Assembly: GCA_021018815.1 (NCBI GenBank)
Contig: JAITYX010000083.1
Coordinates: forward strand, 2,418,001 to 2,482,000
Reading direction: 5' to 3'
From: Talinum fruticosum
Taxonomy: Eukaryota > Streptophyta > Magnoliopsida > Caryophyllales > Talinaceae
Length of the DNA: 64,000 nt
The notes beneath the pieces were generated by a model. It was not told the origin of the DNA and made no database searches. It worked only from the letters and a program-made list of their open reading frames with translations. This document shows positions 35,150 through 48,323 of this stretch, one piece after another. The position numbers and the translations under genes were made by a program. Every line of letters starts with the position of its first letter. The first letter of the stretch is position 1.

Positions 35150-37940
35150 CGGGCCTGCTGGACCCAACTCCTTGTGTGGCCCCCACCCCACTTTGTATTT
35201 AATTTGTTTAACCATCCCTCCTCCCATCACTTGCATTAAGCTACATGTGCGCTGGCCAGGTTTTTAATTTACTAATTACCATTACTTATTCAATTTTACG
35301 ATATTTCACGCTTTAATTCATTTTTCTATTTTATAATATATATTATTTTATAATTTTAATACTATATTTTTCCATTTTATTCTTACTAATTTTTTCTCTT
35401 ATTTTTTATTGAATTTTTTTTATTTCAACGAAATTTGAGACAAGTTGATCTTTTAACATAAATTTTATCATAAATTTTGTATTTATCTGATATTCCTCGC
35501 AATTCAAAAACAATAAATATTGTAAAACGGAATAAATAATATATCTTTTCAATGAAAAATATGCATATACCTAGCTAGTTAGATAAAGAATTTTAACTTC
35601 ATTTTTTTTTTTGATAAAAAGAATTTTAACTTCGTTATTCTCGGATCTCAATTCTTCGATATTTTGCCAATTTCTTAAAATATACGTGTTGCTCTTACTT
35701 GATGGCAGTGAATTAGGTCTAATTTTAGTTCAAATTTCAAGGAGGCATAGATTTTGAGGATTTTTAAACACTTGTTATGGTGGAGTTATAAAATAACATA
35801 AGTTATTGGAAAATTAAACTTTAATTTTGATTTGTTATTATAAGATTCACTGTTGTTTTAATAGTAGATAACTATTTTTCTATGCAAAGTTTATTACCCA
35901 CATAATTCTTGTTTTCGAAATATGTCTTAGAAGTCATTGAAAAATTAGGTTTGAACCTTGCTTAGAAAAATCAACCTATAGAAAAATCAACAAACAACAC
36001 AATAAGTTAAAAAAAAAGCTATTAGGCATTATCATAGTTTTACAACCTACGTATACCATCTGCACCCAAAAACCCTACATTTACCAAGTGGACCAATATA
36101 GTGGAATGTCGAGTATGTAATCTGAGTAAAAGACCAAACATGTAAAGATTATATTATTGTTCTAGGATTTGAATGAGCCTCTCCCTTCCAATAGGTTTAT
36201 ATGAAGTCATATTCTTAAAATCAAAATTTTTTGTTTATAGGTTGAGCCAAACAAGTAACGTTCTGGAAAACAAATCATCGTCATAACCATTTGTTTCATT
36301 AATTTCATCCAATTTCAATATTCTGAACCAAACACCTCTTGACTCTTAAAAGTGTAGGAGCAAACAATTGGTAGGTATTCTTTAGTCACTCAGGATGCTG
36401 AGGATATAAATTGGAAACAATAAGTCCAAGTAAAATCCCCACCTCCGATTAATTGGCAGTAGGTGCAATAATTTAGTAGTGGTTTGTAAGCATATTTAAC
36501 GCTTTTTTTTTGGCTGATTATATTTAACGTTTTTTAATTTCATTAATATGGAATAAATTTTATTTTCATACTTTAGTATTATTTTACTTTTTCTAATGCA
36601 AAAGAGGAACAAAATTCGAAAAAATATTATCAGATAGATAAAATATAGTAAATATTTTTGAAATATATGAGACGATACCACTTTTTAAAAATTTTCTAAA
36701 ATTCTGCCTTCTATTTTTATGATTTTCTTTCGAGAAAAAAAACAGAGAAGAAGATAGTTTCTCTTCTCCATAATGCATCGATGATGGGGTCAGTATATAT
36801 GTAAAGTTGATGCATTGAATCGCGGGAATTAATAATAGGAAAGGAAGGAAATAATCGAATATCAATATAGGGTGTGCTTGAGCTTTGGCCTAAGCTTGAT
36901 GCATGTGCTCTTTCCTGCTCGGATCATTATCATGATGATGCCCATCGATCACACTTGTACACACATAATTATATTTGCTGTACGCCTGTACCTCGTTCCC
37001 CCTTGATCTGTTCTTGATCTCGATTTCTATATATGGGCCCCTTAGTATAAAATATTGACCAGCTACATGTGTATCCAGTATAAAGATCATCTCGCTAATT
37101 GAGAGTTTGATTTAGATCTATGTACGACTCACAAGAAAACTGATACAATGCTTTGCCATAAGATATGTTTTTTACTTAAAAGAATTATATTATCATGTAT
37201 TAAATTGATAAAAGACGGTGTGTTTGAATAGTAAACAATGTTACTATTTATAAATTATATAAAATTATCTTTTTGTTTATAAGTTTTCACAATTATAAAA
37301 TTATACATAATAATACATTTTCACGGATAAAATTGATCTGATTATAGTGTAATTTATGCTCATTCATATACTTTTTTTGAATAAAATCATTCGTATAACT
37401 AACGAATACTAAAGCTTCACATTTAATAATAAATTATAACTATTAAAAATATAATTTTATAATTATTTTAAACTAAGACAAGATACTAAAGACATTTCTT
37501 GGTACATGATATTTATCACCAATAAAAAAAAAAGGGGTATATGTATCCGCAATATTAACTATAGCCTTTGTGGCCAAGGTTAAGGCATAAGTATCCGCAA
37601 TATTAACTATTTGCTTTGTGGCCAAGGTTAAGGCATCATATTTATAGCATTTTTGCTTTGGGTTGCTAAGGCATCATATGTATACTTGCTTTTAAGTTTA
37701 ATAGAGGACTAGGATTAATGATGTAATTTCACTGTACAATTACTTCTACAAAATATGGCACTAGATCTCTCAAATTGCATGAGTCACATGAGCCTATTTT
37801 TCTCACACGTTATTAGAGCTACTGATCTTATGGTCCAAAAAAATCCTTTTTTTTTAAAACCTTGTTGCGCTTACTTCTCCTTCTCATCTAGGTTTATCTC
37901 TCCCTGACATGCTGTTCTCTTTATCATCTAGTCACATCAT
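35150..37940. other. AT-rich intergenic spacer upstream of GASA
   Basis: No gene or recognised transposon seen. Any further control elements of the GASA gene would be in the first 1-2 kb. A tandem repeat at 37545-37640 is listed separately. Confidence 0.5.
37543..37680. repeat. Short tandem repeat, about 52-bp unit
   Basis: GTATCCGCAATATTAACTAT..GCCTTTGTGGCCAAGGTTAAGGCAT occurs twice in direct succession, starting about 37546 and 37591. A partial third (TTTGCTTTGGGTTGCTAAGG CATCATATG) follows near 37648. Confidence 0.85.
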
Positions 37941-37941
37941 C

Positions 37942-38380
37942 ATTGGCGGACCCGTGTGAGGTCAGTGAAGTCAGTTGACCCCTATCTCAAAAAAATATAA
38001 AAACTTTTATATAGCAAATCATAATAGAAAAATATGGATAAATAAGTTGGTAAAGGTTCTACTATGCAAACTTAAGGTTGGGGGTTCAAAATTTGTTGAT
38101 GATATTTTTCCTTTTTTTTCAAAAATCAACTTTTCAGCTCCTTTTATTTCTTCAGCTTCCTTTCCCCTTCGTTATTTTCTTTGCTTTTCTTTAATTTGTA
38201 TATTATTAGATTTAATTTCTTTAATTTTATTGTTAATTTATTGTGATTTTATTGATTTTTTAATTTCACTTCATTCATTCTCATTATGTAATATTAATTT
38301 TAAAAATAAATATTAATTTTTGTATTGTGTATACTTATTATTTAATTTATTTTGACCCTTTTTGGATCCGTCACTGCACA
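37942..38380. mobile_element. Short element with imperfect terminal inverted repeats
   Basis: CATTGGCGGACCCGTG near 37941 is roughly complementary to TTTTTGGATCCGTCACTG near 38358-38375, and both are followed inwards by TGACCCC-like text. The interior is AT-rich with no transposase. GGCGGATCC-type ends like these are common on repeats in plant genomes. The class is unresolved. Confidence 0.45.
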
Positions 38381-38659
38381 CCATGACCCCTGTGCACTCA
38401 CCGTCGAGTCTACCCTCTTTGCAGCCACCGTTCTTTCTTCCCACCTCTTTCTCTTCAACAACACTCGCGAGCCTATTCTATGGTTTATTGCCTATCTGGG
38501 TCCTTGCCTAACCCTCGAGCTCCTTTGGCCTTTTCTCACTGCCACCATCTTCTCTTGTACCAAGCGCTTATGGCGAGACCCAGTGACATGTCGTTTCCTC
38601 TCTCATCCTGAGTCTCCTTCCAATAAACACTAACCAATGGAATTTAAACGTCAAAACCT

Positions 38660-38975
38660 TTATTAGAAGTTCTTGAAAAAGTCGATGACTTTTTATCCTG
38701 GAAAACCCAAGTTGTTTTGTTTTTTGTTATGCACCAGCTTCTCGTTTTTTAATGGATTGATCACTCAACCTCCTTCATTCGTGGCTCTTTCATCGGGTTT
38801 GGCTCTTCACCTTAACTTATATGGCAGTGTCTCGAGTCCTATTTCAACCCTTCCAATCTTGCCACAACTATGTATTTCAAGGGTCTTCTGATGAAGCCTG
38901 AGACTCAGTGTATCGAAAATTTTCTTCATCGAGTGAAGACCATTGCTAATTTTCTTACTACCTATTGAGTCCAAA
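38660..38975 (+). pseudogene. Copia gag fragment
   Basis: In one frame, FLSWKTQVVLFFVMHQLLVF is followed after an internal deletion by LESYFNPSNLATTMYFKG and FLHRVKTIANFLTTY. This is the order of blocks in copia gag (UBN2-type): NYLLWRTQ.., then a SLxxxxSS..ARIL-like helix, then YLxxVKTIADxLA. Stops are present. The preceding ORF 38352-38633 has no recognised domain. Confidence 0.6.
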
Positions 38976-39471
38976 AATATGATATTTTTAATACATTTTT
39001 ACATCTTATTTTATTTGTAATAATTATTAAATTAGAACTTTTAATTTAATTTATTTATTTTTATAGAAAATGTTAAAAATCAACAAAATACGAAAAAAGG
39101 AGTGAAAAATTGAAGAATTGGCCAATTTCCATCTTTGTCAAGCCCAAACCCGTTACCCCCACTCTCTCTTCCCTTGCGCTGCGCATGCTAGTCATGTGAT
39201 CATAAGCAGACCCATATCGCCTTAAGCTCCTTTCTCTCCTCACGTTGACCATCTCACTCAAACTCTCTTTTTTCCTTATTCAATTTCACATCGCCCTCCA
39301 ACTCTATATCTTCCCTTATCCTTCTACTCGGTTTTATCGTCTATCTAGAACCGAACCCTCGCCATGCAAATCGGGAGCATGAGCACGGCGAAGACACGAA
39401 GATAGGGCAACAAAAGTGAGTTGAAGAACAAACAAAGGAAGACGAGGAACAAGGTTGAGGCAAGCAGCAAG

Positions 39472-39730
39472 CACTACTACAAGAGTCACTTTTAACTACG
39501 GTTAAAAATAACCTTTAATGACGGCTAACTGGTATCGTGTATGTATTCGTCGTTGTATGTAGCATATTTTACTACGGTCGAAAACCGTAGTTATAGGTCA
39601 CTCTATGACGACAGTTTTTAAATTAGAACCGTCATCATACGTACTACATAGAAAATGAAAAATTTGTTCTAGGCGAGTCATATGACGACAGTTCTAATGT
39701 AAGAACCGTCGTCATAGTTTAGAAATTTTT
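39472..39730 (+). mobile_element. CACTA-type transposon terminus
   Basis: CACTACTACAAGAG at 39472 is a CACTA-superfamily end. It is followed by the expected subterminal inverted motifs: ACTACGGTTAAAAATAACC, ACTACGGTCGAAAACCGTAG, GACGACAGTTTTTAAATTAG and GAACCGTCGTCAT. The opposite end was not found; CACTACGAGAACCC at 44975 is weakly similar but in the same orientation. Confidence 0.72.
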
Positions 39731-40800
39731 TATAGTTTTTTTGTTTTTCCGTGACCCCTATACAAAATATACTACAAAATCACAATTTACAACAACCAAC
39801 AGCCACAATTTTCCAATATATAAAATTACAAAAATTTCCCACTTACTACAACCACAACAAGTTCCATCTTGAACAAGTTCAATAACACAATTCCATATTT
39901 TACAATAAGTTTCAGCAAATGAATATATTACAATAATGATGTGAAAATACAAAGAGAACCTTTTGGCATAAATAATCATTTAAAACCACAACATTTCAAA
40001 AGAAAGAGATGGATTTTTGATATAGTACTGAAAAAGAAATACACAAAGAGGTGGCAACAATTGTCGAGAAAATACAATAAGAAAATCGTGGCGAACTGTC
40101 TCGATTGTCGGAAAATGCAATGAGAAAATCGGGGATGAAGGTAACATTCAAGAGCTTAGTCCTTTTGACCCTCATTAAATGATGATTTTCTAGCTTGCTT
40201 GGAGTTCGTGCATGGGTAGAGGTACAATCTTACTTCTTCTTAGGGAGGTTCATATTCTTTTCCTTATGGAGGTTCCTCCCCTTCCCTTTGATAAGTTCCT
40301 TTAGACCGGAGAAGAACAAGAGGAAGGGTCCTCCACCGATTCACCGATTCCCGAGAGGGGACCGGACGATGAGCCCATACTTGAAGTGGTGCCTCCGCCC
40401 GCCACTTCACTTGTTGATGAGTATGAATTGTTTGCCTGGATTTCTACAAGATGGTCAAAGTGGCGCTCTACCCGGGCTTCAAGCGAGGTTTGAGTCGAAA
40501 CACAACACAACTTGTTTGAAAAGCATGAGCTTCGTCAAAGTCTACAAAATCCAGGTTCATGGCATCGTCAATTAGAAGGTCTGTAGAATGTCTTCGCAAC
40601 GAGGGACGGGCAGCAATTGGCAACAGTTGCTTGCTCGGCACGGTCTTTATTGAAGTGTGGGCACAATTTCTCGTAACCGATAGGAAGTGCTCTGTAAGTC
40701 ATTTTCACTATGATCAAAGGAGAGAGTTAAGTCAAAGAATTATTCTTACCAACTCCCTCAATAAAGCCTCTACCCCTCTTCCCATTCAAAGAATTTTTTG
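39730..40800. other. Region after the CACTA end, possible element interior
   Basis: Contains ORFs without recognisable domains. One frame at 40300-40450 reads as an acidic, Pro-rich segment (EEGSSTDSPIPERG..PDDEP). It could be a transposase fragment of the CACTA element, but I cannot show this. Confidence 0.3.
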
Positions 40801-40802
40801 CA

Positions 40803-40829
40803 TCTATATATATATATATATATATATAG
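40803..40829. repeat. TA microsatellite
   Basis: A run of TA units without interruption. Confidence 0.95.
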
Positions 40830-43420
40830 TTTTCTTTTGCTTCCAATTTTGATATATTATACATTTATTATAAACTAGACATGATTTTTTTTTTGAAATT
40901 TACGTAATTCATTAAACAATAATGAAATTATGAATGAAATGTTGAGGCCACCCCTTTAATTTCCTTTAACAACGCAAGACATAACGGGAATCGAATTCTC
41001 CTGTTGTGATTAACAATGAGGTCGGATTTACAAGACAAAAGTTGAAGTGTACATGCAACATAGGTCGATCCACATATAAGGGTAGAAGGATCAAAGAGTC
41101 AAATGGAAACAAAATGTCATAAACAATAGTCATTGTTTCTCTTATTTTTAGGAGAAATTTAGTCTCTTATTTTTGAGCAGAAACCATATTGTTTCTCTCA
41201 ATCCGAATACTATAAACCACTGCAGCTAAAACAGTATGAAGCACCAGCCTCTTGGGTTTGCACATGAATGTTTTGGAAACATTTGACATATTAATCCTTT
41301 CTTGTTATTCATTTATACATGATTGTATATTTTTTTCTAACTTTTGGAATCATTTGACATAATTTTCTGAACAATAAAATTACTCGTAGTTGTTTATCCT
41401 GCGAAATGAGGTAACTAAGCCAAAAGTGTTAATATGCTACAAAAGTAGCTGTTTGACGAGCAATTCCATATTTTCTGAAATTGTAAGTATGATAGACATA
41501 TATGATATATGTGATCATTTTCTTAAAACATTTGTCATTGCCTTGCAACTTTCGCAGCTTTCTGATTTGTTTTACTACCTCCACTGACCGCGTTGTTAGG
41601 ACTTGGGTGGTAGATTGGTTGTTAGATGAACCTGCCAACATGTGGTATCATTAAGTTCGAGTCAAAAGGCTGAGAGAGAGTGGAAAATTACGGACATTTC
41701 ACATGTGCCCTGGCCAGCCCCAGTGCCGCATCACATGGAAATTGAATCAGAAACCCCAACCACGCATTCATTGATGCCCTTTTGTTTATTTATTATTTAT
41801 ATACATTCACTATTATAGCCAACACTACTAATATTCCCACTTGGATAAATGGAAATGGATAATATCTGTCCTACCATTTTTGGGTTATTTTTAAGAATTA
41901 TAATTGAAATTTATAAATTAAAATTACTTTATATAGTTTTGTAGTATTTTTTAGTGTAATTATAATTTCTTAATAGAATTAGTTAATGTGGGTTACTTCA
42001 AGTGGTAATTATTTTTAGAAATGGTGTCAAAGAGTTTTTACTTACAACTTATCTAAATTAATTTTTAATTTATTCTTTCATTTATAACCAAGAGGATAAA
42101 AACGTGTTTGTATTATTTATTACATTCTTAAATTGGATTCAGTAAATGACATTTAATCATATTATTTTAAAGTCAGTAAAAATTTAGTAAGTTTTATATT
42201 CGCCATTTGAATATAAATTTTAACTTTTCAAGGTTTTCTCATAAAGATACATCATATTGCATCAATCTTTACATTCTTGACCCCTTCTCTACCAAGTTGA
42301 AATGAAATGAAATGATAAACTAAATTAAATCAAGTAATGGACGATTTATGATTCTTAATAATACATATTTCGTTTAACTTCTAAATGATTAATTTTAACT
42401 CTAAAGATATGAATTAATATAAATAAAAGGGAGGAAGAGCTTATCTCAAACCCTTATCTAAGGTTTGAGTGATATTTCGTAATTTTAATTTTTGTTAAAA
42501 AAAGATAGAACCAAATATTGATATATCTATCCGACAATTATGCAATTTATGATTTACAAAAGAAGGATGAGAATACAAGTCTAAAAATCCTAGTCTCGCC
42601 CCTCTTTTAATTTAAGAGGGACTGTTATCGATAAATTTTGTTAATGTTAAGTCCTATTTCTAAGTAATTTTTACATTAATTGTCAATTTTAAATTTAGGT
42701 TTCTACTAATAAAATTTTTGTGTCTTCATTTGTAATAGACTTTTTTACTATTTGATTTTTACCATTTGATGGGAGTATTAGTCTATCTTTATATGAGAGT
42801 TAATTGATATGAATCAAGATAATGGAGGAAGATTGACTTTCGAATTATTATAGCACATATTATGAGGCGGTTTTCTATCGATATGAAAGATGTCGAGTCA
42901 TCGAAAATTATCCATGAAAAGTTTATCATGGTTTAAGAGCCAAACATCATTAAAATTTATATTAGTTATTTAAAAGTCAAATTCTACATCTATATTCTAG
43001 ATCTATATACATGTATATTTTTTATAAGTGTCATTTGACATTTTGTTAATGAAATCTTGATCCTTCCTTAAAAAAATAAAAAGAATACAAGTGTAAAAGA
43101 AATATATATGGCTCTCATCATGATAGCGAAAATGAAAATGTGTCCTTGTCCACCGTTTACGTATTCGATCTTGAAACGACATTTGAGGGGAATTCAATCA
43201 TTAGGTCTTAGTTTATTATGAAAAAGGCAATTAACAATCAATCCTTCCCTGAAATTGATGTCAATTTTTTTTCCTTAAAAAAATCAACCAAATTGCCAGC
43301 ATTCTAAGGACACAAGTGGACAGAACATGCTGAAGCATCCTTTCTACATATTGATATTATAATTGTTGAAAGAACCAACCATACATCATACAAATATACT
43401 TAGATCTTGTTTATACATTT
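40830..43420. other. AT-rich spacer, nothing recognised
   Basis: No credible ORF, RNA gene or element ends were seen in this stretch. Confidence 0.5.
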
Positions 43421-43424
43421 AGGT

Positions 43425-43600
43425 AAGGATGGCAACGAATCGGGATTTTCCGCCCGTGTCGGGCCTCGATCCAATATGAAAAAATACTTATTTTGAATAG
43501 GGAATGAGGCGGGAACGGGGACAGATTTTCATCCTTGAGCGGAGATGTGGACGGGGACGGGGAGAGTCTTGTCCCGTTTCCCGCCACTGCTCCCTGTTTT
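43425..43600 (+). mobile_element. Fragment of a GGATGGCAACGGG-type MITE
   Basis: AAGGATGGCAACGAATCGGG at 43425, followed by TTTTCCGCCCG and a GGGAACGGGGACAG-like tract, then GTCCCG, is the pattern of a GC-rich MITE common in eudicots. The complementary right end was not found. Confidence 0.4.
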
Positions 43601-43681
43601 TCTAAAACACAATTTTTCCGGGAATGATATTTTTGTAATTTTTTTATTTTCTAACCCTAGATCTAGGTATAAAAGAAATTC

Positions 43682-43765
43682 ACCCTCTCTCTCTCTCTCC
43701 ATATTGTCCCTCACTTGTCCCTCATTCTCTCTCTCTCTCTCTCTCCCACTCGTCCCTCACTCTCT
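43682..43765. repeat. CT-rich microsatellite
   Basis: CTCTCTCT runs at 43685-43700 and 43729-43745 within CT-rich sequence. The ORF over it is a low-complexity artefact. Confidence 0.9.
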
Positions 43766-43859
43766 CTATGTTTCTTCTACTCTACTATCTCTGCATCCGG
43801 AATAAGTATTCTACTATACTTTCTCTGCATCCGGAACAAATAAAATGCCAACCATGTCC

Positions 43860-44152
43860 ATCTCTTTTCACTCATTGTGTGGCTCGTTGAGTTGTGTTTC
43901 TCCGAGCGTGTGGCTCGTTGAGTTTAAGATTGTGTTTCGTGCGGGGTTAGGGCTTTAAGCCCATAGGTTTAGCCAATTTACGAGAGGAAACTCTGCGAAA
44001 TTTCAGAAAAACCTTTGAAAACCCAGAACCGCGCTTCCGCCGGATTAAGAAAGGGTTAGTAACCCCAAGTTGGGACCCTAAGCGGCCTTAGGGGTTCCTC
44101 TCGGGGAACCCTAGCATGTAATACTCCTAGAGTGGGTCTAGGGGTGTTACAT
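43860..44152 (+). mobile_element. 3'-terminal fragment of LTR family A
   Basis: Matches 11386-11672: CTCCGAGCGTGTGGCTCGTTGAG, GGGCTTTAAGCCCATAGGTTAG-like text, GAAACTCTGCGAAATTT, then GTAATACTCC and GGGGTGTTACA at the end. Only the last 290 bp of the roughly 3.2-kb LTR are present. Confidence 0.75.
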
Positions 44153-44597
44153 TTTGCATGTGTGGGAAGTTTGGGAGTTGGAAAAAGGGAGGGTTGGGAA
44201 TAAATGACCCCCAATGGAGTTTGGTTGTGAGGGGAATGTGGAGATAGTGCTCCACCGGCGGGAGTTTGAAGGTTACGAGGGTTTTGAGAGGGGGTAGAAG
44301 TGCTGACATCATTACCTTCCCCATCGGTAGTGGTGTTTCTAGCCCTTCCCCGAGTAGGCTGATCTTTTGGTTACGCCTCTACCTCTCTCCATTTTTACGT
44401 ACATAAACAAGTAATTCACACTATTAGTAAACATCCAACGGTTCAAGTGATTTCATATAAAACAACATATAAACAATAGTAAACATATAAACATGTAAGC
44501 GTTAGATATAAATCGAAGCATGTGAATAAATTACGCTTCAATTGTTTCACCTTCATTACATTAATAAGAATTCATTCGATGACAACATAAATGAAAG
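44153..44597. other. Spacer after the LTR A fragment
   Basis: G-rich at first (GGAAAAAGGGAGGG), then AT-rich. No gene or element recognised. Confidence 0.45.
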
Positions 44598-44634
44598 TTG
44601 TACAATATAAAACAAACCCAACAAAAGAACATTA

Positions 44635-44990
44635 TCAACTACTCATCATCCTCATCATCGGTGTTATCATCATCTTCTTCACTATCCTCTTCGGCATCAT
44701 CGAATAGGGTATGTTCTTCTTCGTCATTGGTGATGTTATCATCATCCCATTCACTTCTTCATCTTCTTCACCTTCCTCTTCTTCACTAACATCCTCAATC
44801 TCATCTTCTCGGTTTAAAATAACATCATCAACTAATTCTTCTGCTGAGCTTGAGTTATCAACCAAAGTTTCGGAAAAGTTTCTATTATTGGATCGATCTG
44901 TACCTATACTATCCTCTTGGAATGCACGAGGAATAGTATATTGGTCATCAACTCGGCCCTTGGTTTTGATGCCACTACGAGAACCCTAAT
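44635..44990 (-). other. Acidic low-complexity minus-strand frame
   Basis: The minus strand reads an open, Glu/Asp-rich stretch (EDEIEDVSEEEEGEEDEEVN) followed by Met/Ile-rich text; on the plus strand the same ATC/TTC-rich DNA gives poly-Ser. It may be the tail of a decayed transposase or a gene fragment, but the composition alone explains both frames. Unassigned. Confidence 0.25.
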
Positions 44991-44999
44991 TGTGGTAGT

Positions 45000-46429
45000 G
45001 AATGTGAAGTTGTTGAGAGAATAATGCTTATGACCTTAAAATGGTGTATGTGTGAGTTTGAGCAATTTGGTAGATTATGGAACCTTCCTAGGGAAGACAT
45101 TTGATTGGTTAATTAATTACTTAACTATAGGTTTTGAATGCAATGAAGGGAGAAGTAAGGAATAAACTAGGAATAAGTTGTTGATTATATATGTACCATT
45201 TTCGATCCAAGTCAACTAATGAATTGAATTACATAGATATCATTGGCTATGTGATTTCTTTAACTAATATGCGTTGTAATCAATGTTCGAAATGGAATTA
45301 ATGTAGTAAAGTTAAGCAAGAAAACGTAGTCTAACCGATTACGTAATAAATATAGAAAATGAAATAAGTTGCCAACGCTTCTACAAATTCAATTATTAAA
45401 ACTCAAGAGAAACATTATTAACGACAAAAATCTATCGAAGCGAGAATTGAGGCCACTTCCGTTGCCGAATAGCCAGTGACTCAAATTTCTATAAAAGGGG
45501 AGAAATAAATGTTCTCGGTTCGAGTACGTTCATTGCCTGTACCTTTCGAAAACTCACATGTTTCATCAAATCTCAACATCTCTCATATATATAACTAATA
45601 ATGAATCATTTGCAAATCAAGTTTTGCCACCTAATCAAGTAGTCCCCACTCAATTACCAATTATCGGCGCTTATGCCCATCAATTATCAATAATCGGGGC
45701 TTATGCCCAACCCGCGCGGCTTCAACTCGGGTTCTCGGTCGACCAGGGAGGTGTGCACCTTACTAAGATCGTATTAATTATCAAGGGGTTCCACTTTCGG
45801 ATAATAACCGGCAAGCAAGTTTTACTCATATTCTCTCCCTCGATTTCAAACTAAAATAAATTGAAATGCGCGCGCTCAATCAATGTGTTTCAAAATTATT
45901 TAAGCTGTGCGGGAATGTTCGTGCTGAGTTTCGACTCATTCTTCGAATTATTTTAATGTTTTTGTTTTTAGGAAAAGCATCCGTGAACAGTCCTTTACCT
46001 AAGAAGCCTGACGGGAGCAAGACCTAGTCTGGGTATGTCGTTATCATTGTGCTACGATGGGATTAGATGCTCACGGTGATTCTCATCCTCGTTAAATTTT
46101 GGGTTTGACTTTGGAATGTAATTAAATATTGCGTATTTCCTATCGTAGACTGTTGTATTAGCTTGTTTAATGTATAGAGGTCTAGTAGGACTCTACTTTG
46201 GGATTGGTTTATTTATATTGCCGGGCTTGGCTCCGTGCAATATAACATTTAGTGCTTTCAAAGACTTAAGCATAAGCGATAAACACGAGGTTGCTATGGT
46301 ATTTTATTTTTAGCCTTGTCCTATTATTAAGGCGGCGGTGACGCATTCGGTCGTTAACTTCCACTTGCGACCTTACCTAATATTCTCGAATTAGGGAATT
46401 ATTAAGTAATGGTAACTAGGGGTGTTACA
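45000..46429 (+). mobile_element. Second copy of LTR family B (3' part)
   Basis: From about 45290 it aligns with 8110-8481 and then, without the 3.2-kb insertion, with 11673-12362. It ends GGGGTGTTACA at 46429. It has a local duplication of CAATTA.CAATTATCGG (45653 and 45680) not present in the other copy. Its right end cuts the copia protease relic that starts at 46430. Confidence 0.72.
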
Positions 46430-47552
46430 AGTTCCCTATGTAGACATGTTCTCCATCAGCAACATCTTCAAAGTCGTGCATCAACTCCTTGTTGGCGCAT
46501 AAGTGCCTTGAAGCTCCAGAATACATGATCCACTCGGTTGGTTACGCAACCAGATTCGCCTCTACGATTCATTGCACAAATTATCTCATCATTTTTGCAA
46601 GGTTAGCTTGTGCGAGTTGCTTGTCCTGCGGGTTTTATAGCTCCTTGTCCAGCGAGGCTTTTTGTTTGATCCTTTGTAGAGGTTGCATTGATAGGCCTTG
46701 TGTCCCGACTTACCGCGAGACATAGCACGTTACCTTCATGTTTCGAATTTTGTTACTTAATTTGTTAACTCGATTCGATGTTTTGGATTGTTCTATCTCC
46801 GATTGAACTTTCCTTTGCCTTTGAACCTATCTTTGTTTGTTTGCACAAAAGACTCACCCAGAGTTAGCTTTAGAAGAATTTAAAGAGAGGGAGTCCATCT
46901 TATCTTTGAGATGATTAGCCTCTTCGGTTCTCATGAGACTAATCGGCTCCTGCAAGGTGAGGTCCATTTTCTTGTGCTTCGGTTGGTCCCTATAGTCACT
47001 CTAGGATGGTGGAAATTTCTCAATCAGCACGTTTGCTTAAAGTACATCATACATCTTCGTGCCTTCATTGACGACTTCAGCACACAAATTCTCGTAAACA
47101 TGAACTCTGCTCCATGATTGGCTTGTCATCTACTATCTTGAATTTCAGCCATTCACCGACAATGTGCTTCTTTTTGCTAGCCTCATCCGCACCATATTTA
47201 ACTTGCAATTTTTCCCATATAACCTTAGCAGATTTATAGTTAATAAATAAATCAAACAAAGGTTTAGTCATATGGTGCAGCGAGATATCCTCGAACAGTT
47301 TTGTTGTCTTTCTCCAGTTTCTTCTTAGCGGTGCTGGCGAGAGGAGGAGCTGCTTTTTCCTTGTCTTTGTCCGATGCAGCGAGTAGTCTCGGATTGATTG
47401 TTGTCATTAGCCAGGTTTGTGGACAGAACGTAATGAACTTCTAGTTGTTCAAAAAGAATAAGCAACTTTTGGGACCAACGCTTGTAGTTGGTTCCATCAA
47501 GGGGTTCAATTTTGGAAAGGTCGGGAAGAGGTTTGTGAAAGTTGACGACCAT
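46430..47552 (-). pseudogene. Ty1/copia gag-protease relic
   Basis: On the minus strand the ATG at 47552 opens MVVNFHKPLPDLSKIEPLDG followed by TNYKRWSQKLLILFEQLEV, the copia gag start. A second frame gives PLFDLFINYKSAKVIWEKLQ and KYGADEASKKKHIVGEWLKF (47271-47130). Further on come a decayed zinc knuckle (CYV..GHKAYQCN, near 46680-46720) and the protease block WIMYSGASRHLCANKELMHD (about 46545-46480; normally WVMDSGASRH). Translation ends where the family B LTR abuts it at 46430. Multiple frameshifts; inactive. A CTATAAATACC box on the minus strand (about 47849-47860) and GC-rich flank may be the promoter of its LTR. Confidence 0.85.
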
Positions 47553-48280
47553 TAATAGTATAAAATCGTTTTCATATTGTAGGATAAGGAGTAGCTATCA
47601 ATGGCGAGAAGAAGAAAAGGGAATAATGTTGTGTCGTGGTATAACCACCGACCGAAAGCGATTCTAGCCCGACGGGTGCAATCGTAACGATCGGTCGCTC
47701 CCCAAGGTTTTCACGACGAGCTTCACTCACATGCACTTTGAAAAGTGAAGAGGATGGAGTATGCAGAAAATAGTACCCGGAAATGTAGAAGTAGTAGAGG
47801 AGAAGAGAGGAAGATGAATTATGTTTGAAACTAGCAGAAGAGGTCGGTATTTATAGAGGAAAAATAAGACTGTTATAAGCGAAGTAGAGCGAGAAAAATG
47901 TGGAGAAGATCAAGGGTGGAGAAAATTTCTCGACTTACCAAGAAGATCAAGGCAAAAAATGGGGAGGAAATATCTCCACGAACAACCATAAAAGTAACCG
48001 CAAAGAAAACGTCAATGAAAATTGAAATAAACTTTCCCTAAAAAGATAAATACTTGTAGGCCCACAACTTGTAGCTCGCGCCCCTCCCGAGACCGGACCG
48101 GAGCTGGTGGGCGAGGTGCACGCACTGGGTGGTGCCCAAGCTGTCCTCAACCCAAAGTATAATGCTAACTTTTCAAATAGTAGCAATGAGGAGGGAGTAT
48201 TTAAACCCATGAAGATTTTCCCCAAAACTTTAATGTGGGACCAAAAGGAAGAGGAAAAGTTCATGCCATTATCTAGCGAG
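47553..48280 (-). mobile_element. Probable LTR/leader of the minus-strand copia element
   Basis: Non-coding. A TATA box (CTATAAATACC on the minus strand, near 47855) stands about 300 bp upstream of the gag start, as in an LTR. LTR ends and a primer site were not located, so the extent is a guess. Confidence 0.35.
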
Positions 48281-48323
48281 AAAATCATTAGAGAAGATTT
48301 AGCACAAGTGTTTCTTGCCTAGA

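Noticed and set aside
44598..44789. Poly-serine ORF
   Set aside because: Low-complexity ATC/TTC DNA; the antisense acidic frame is equally likely to be meaningless.
44975..44990. CACTACGAGAACCC as partner end of the CACTA element at 39472
   Set aside because: Same orientation as the first end, so it cannot be the inverted partner; similarity is short.
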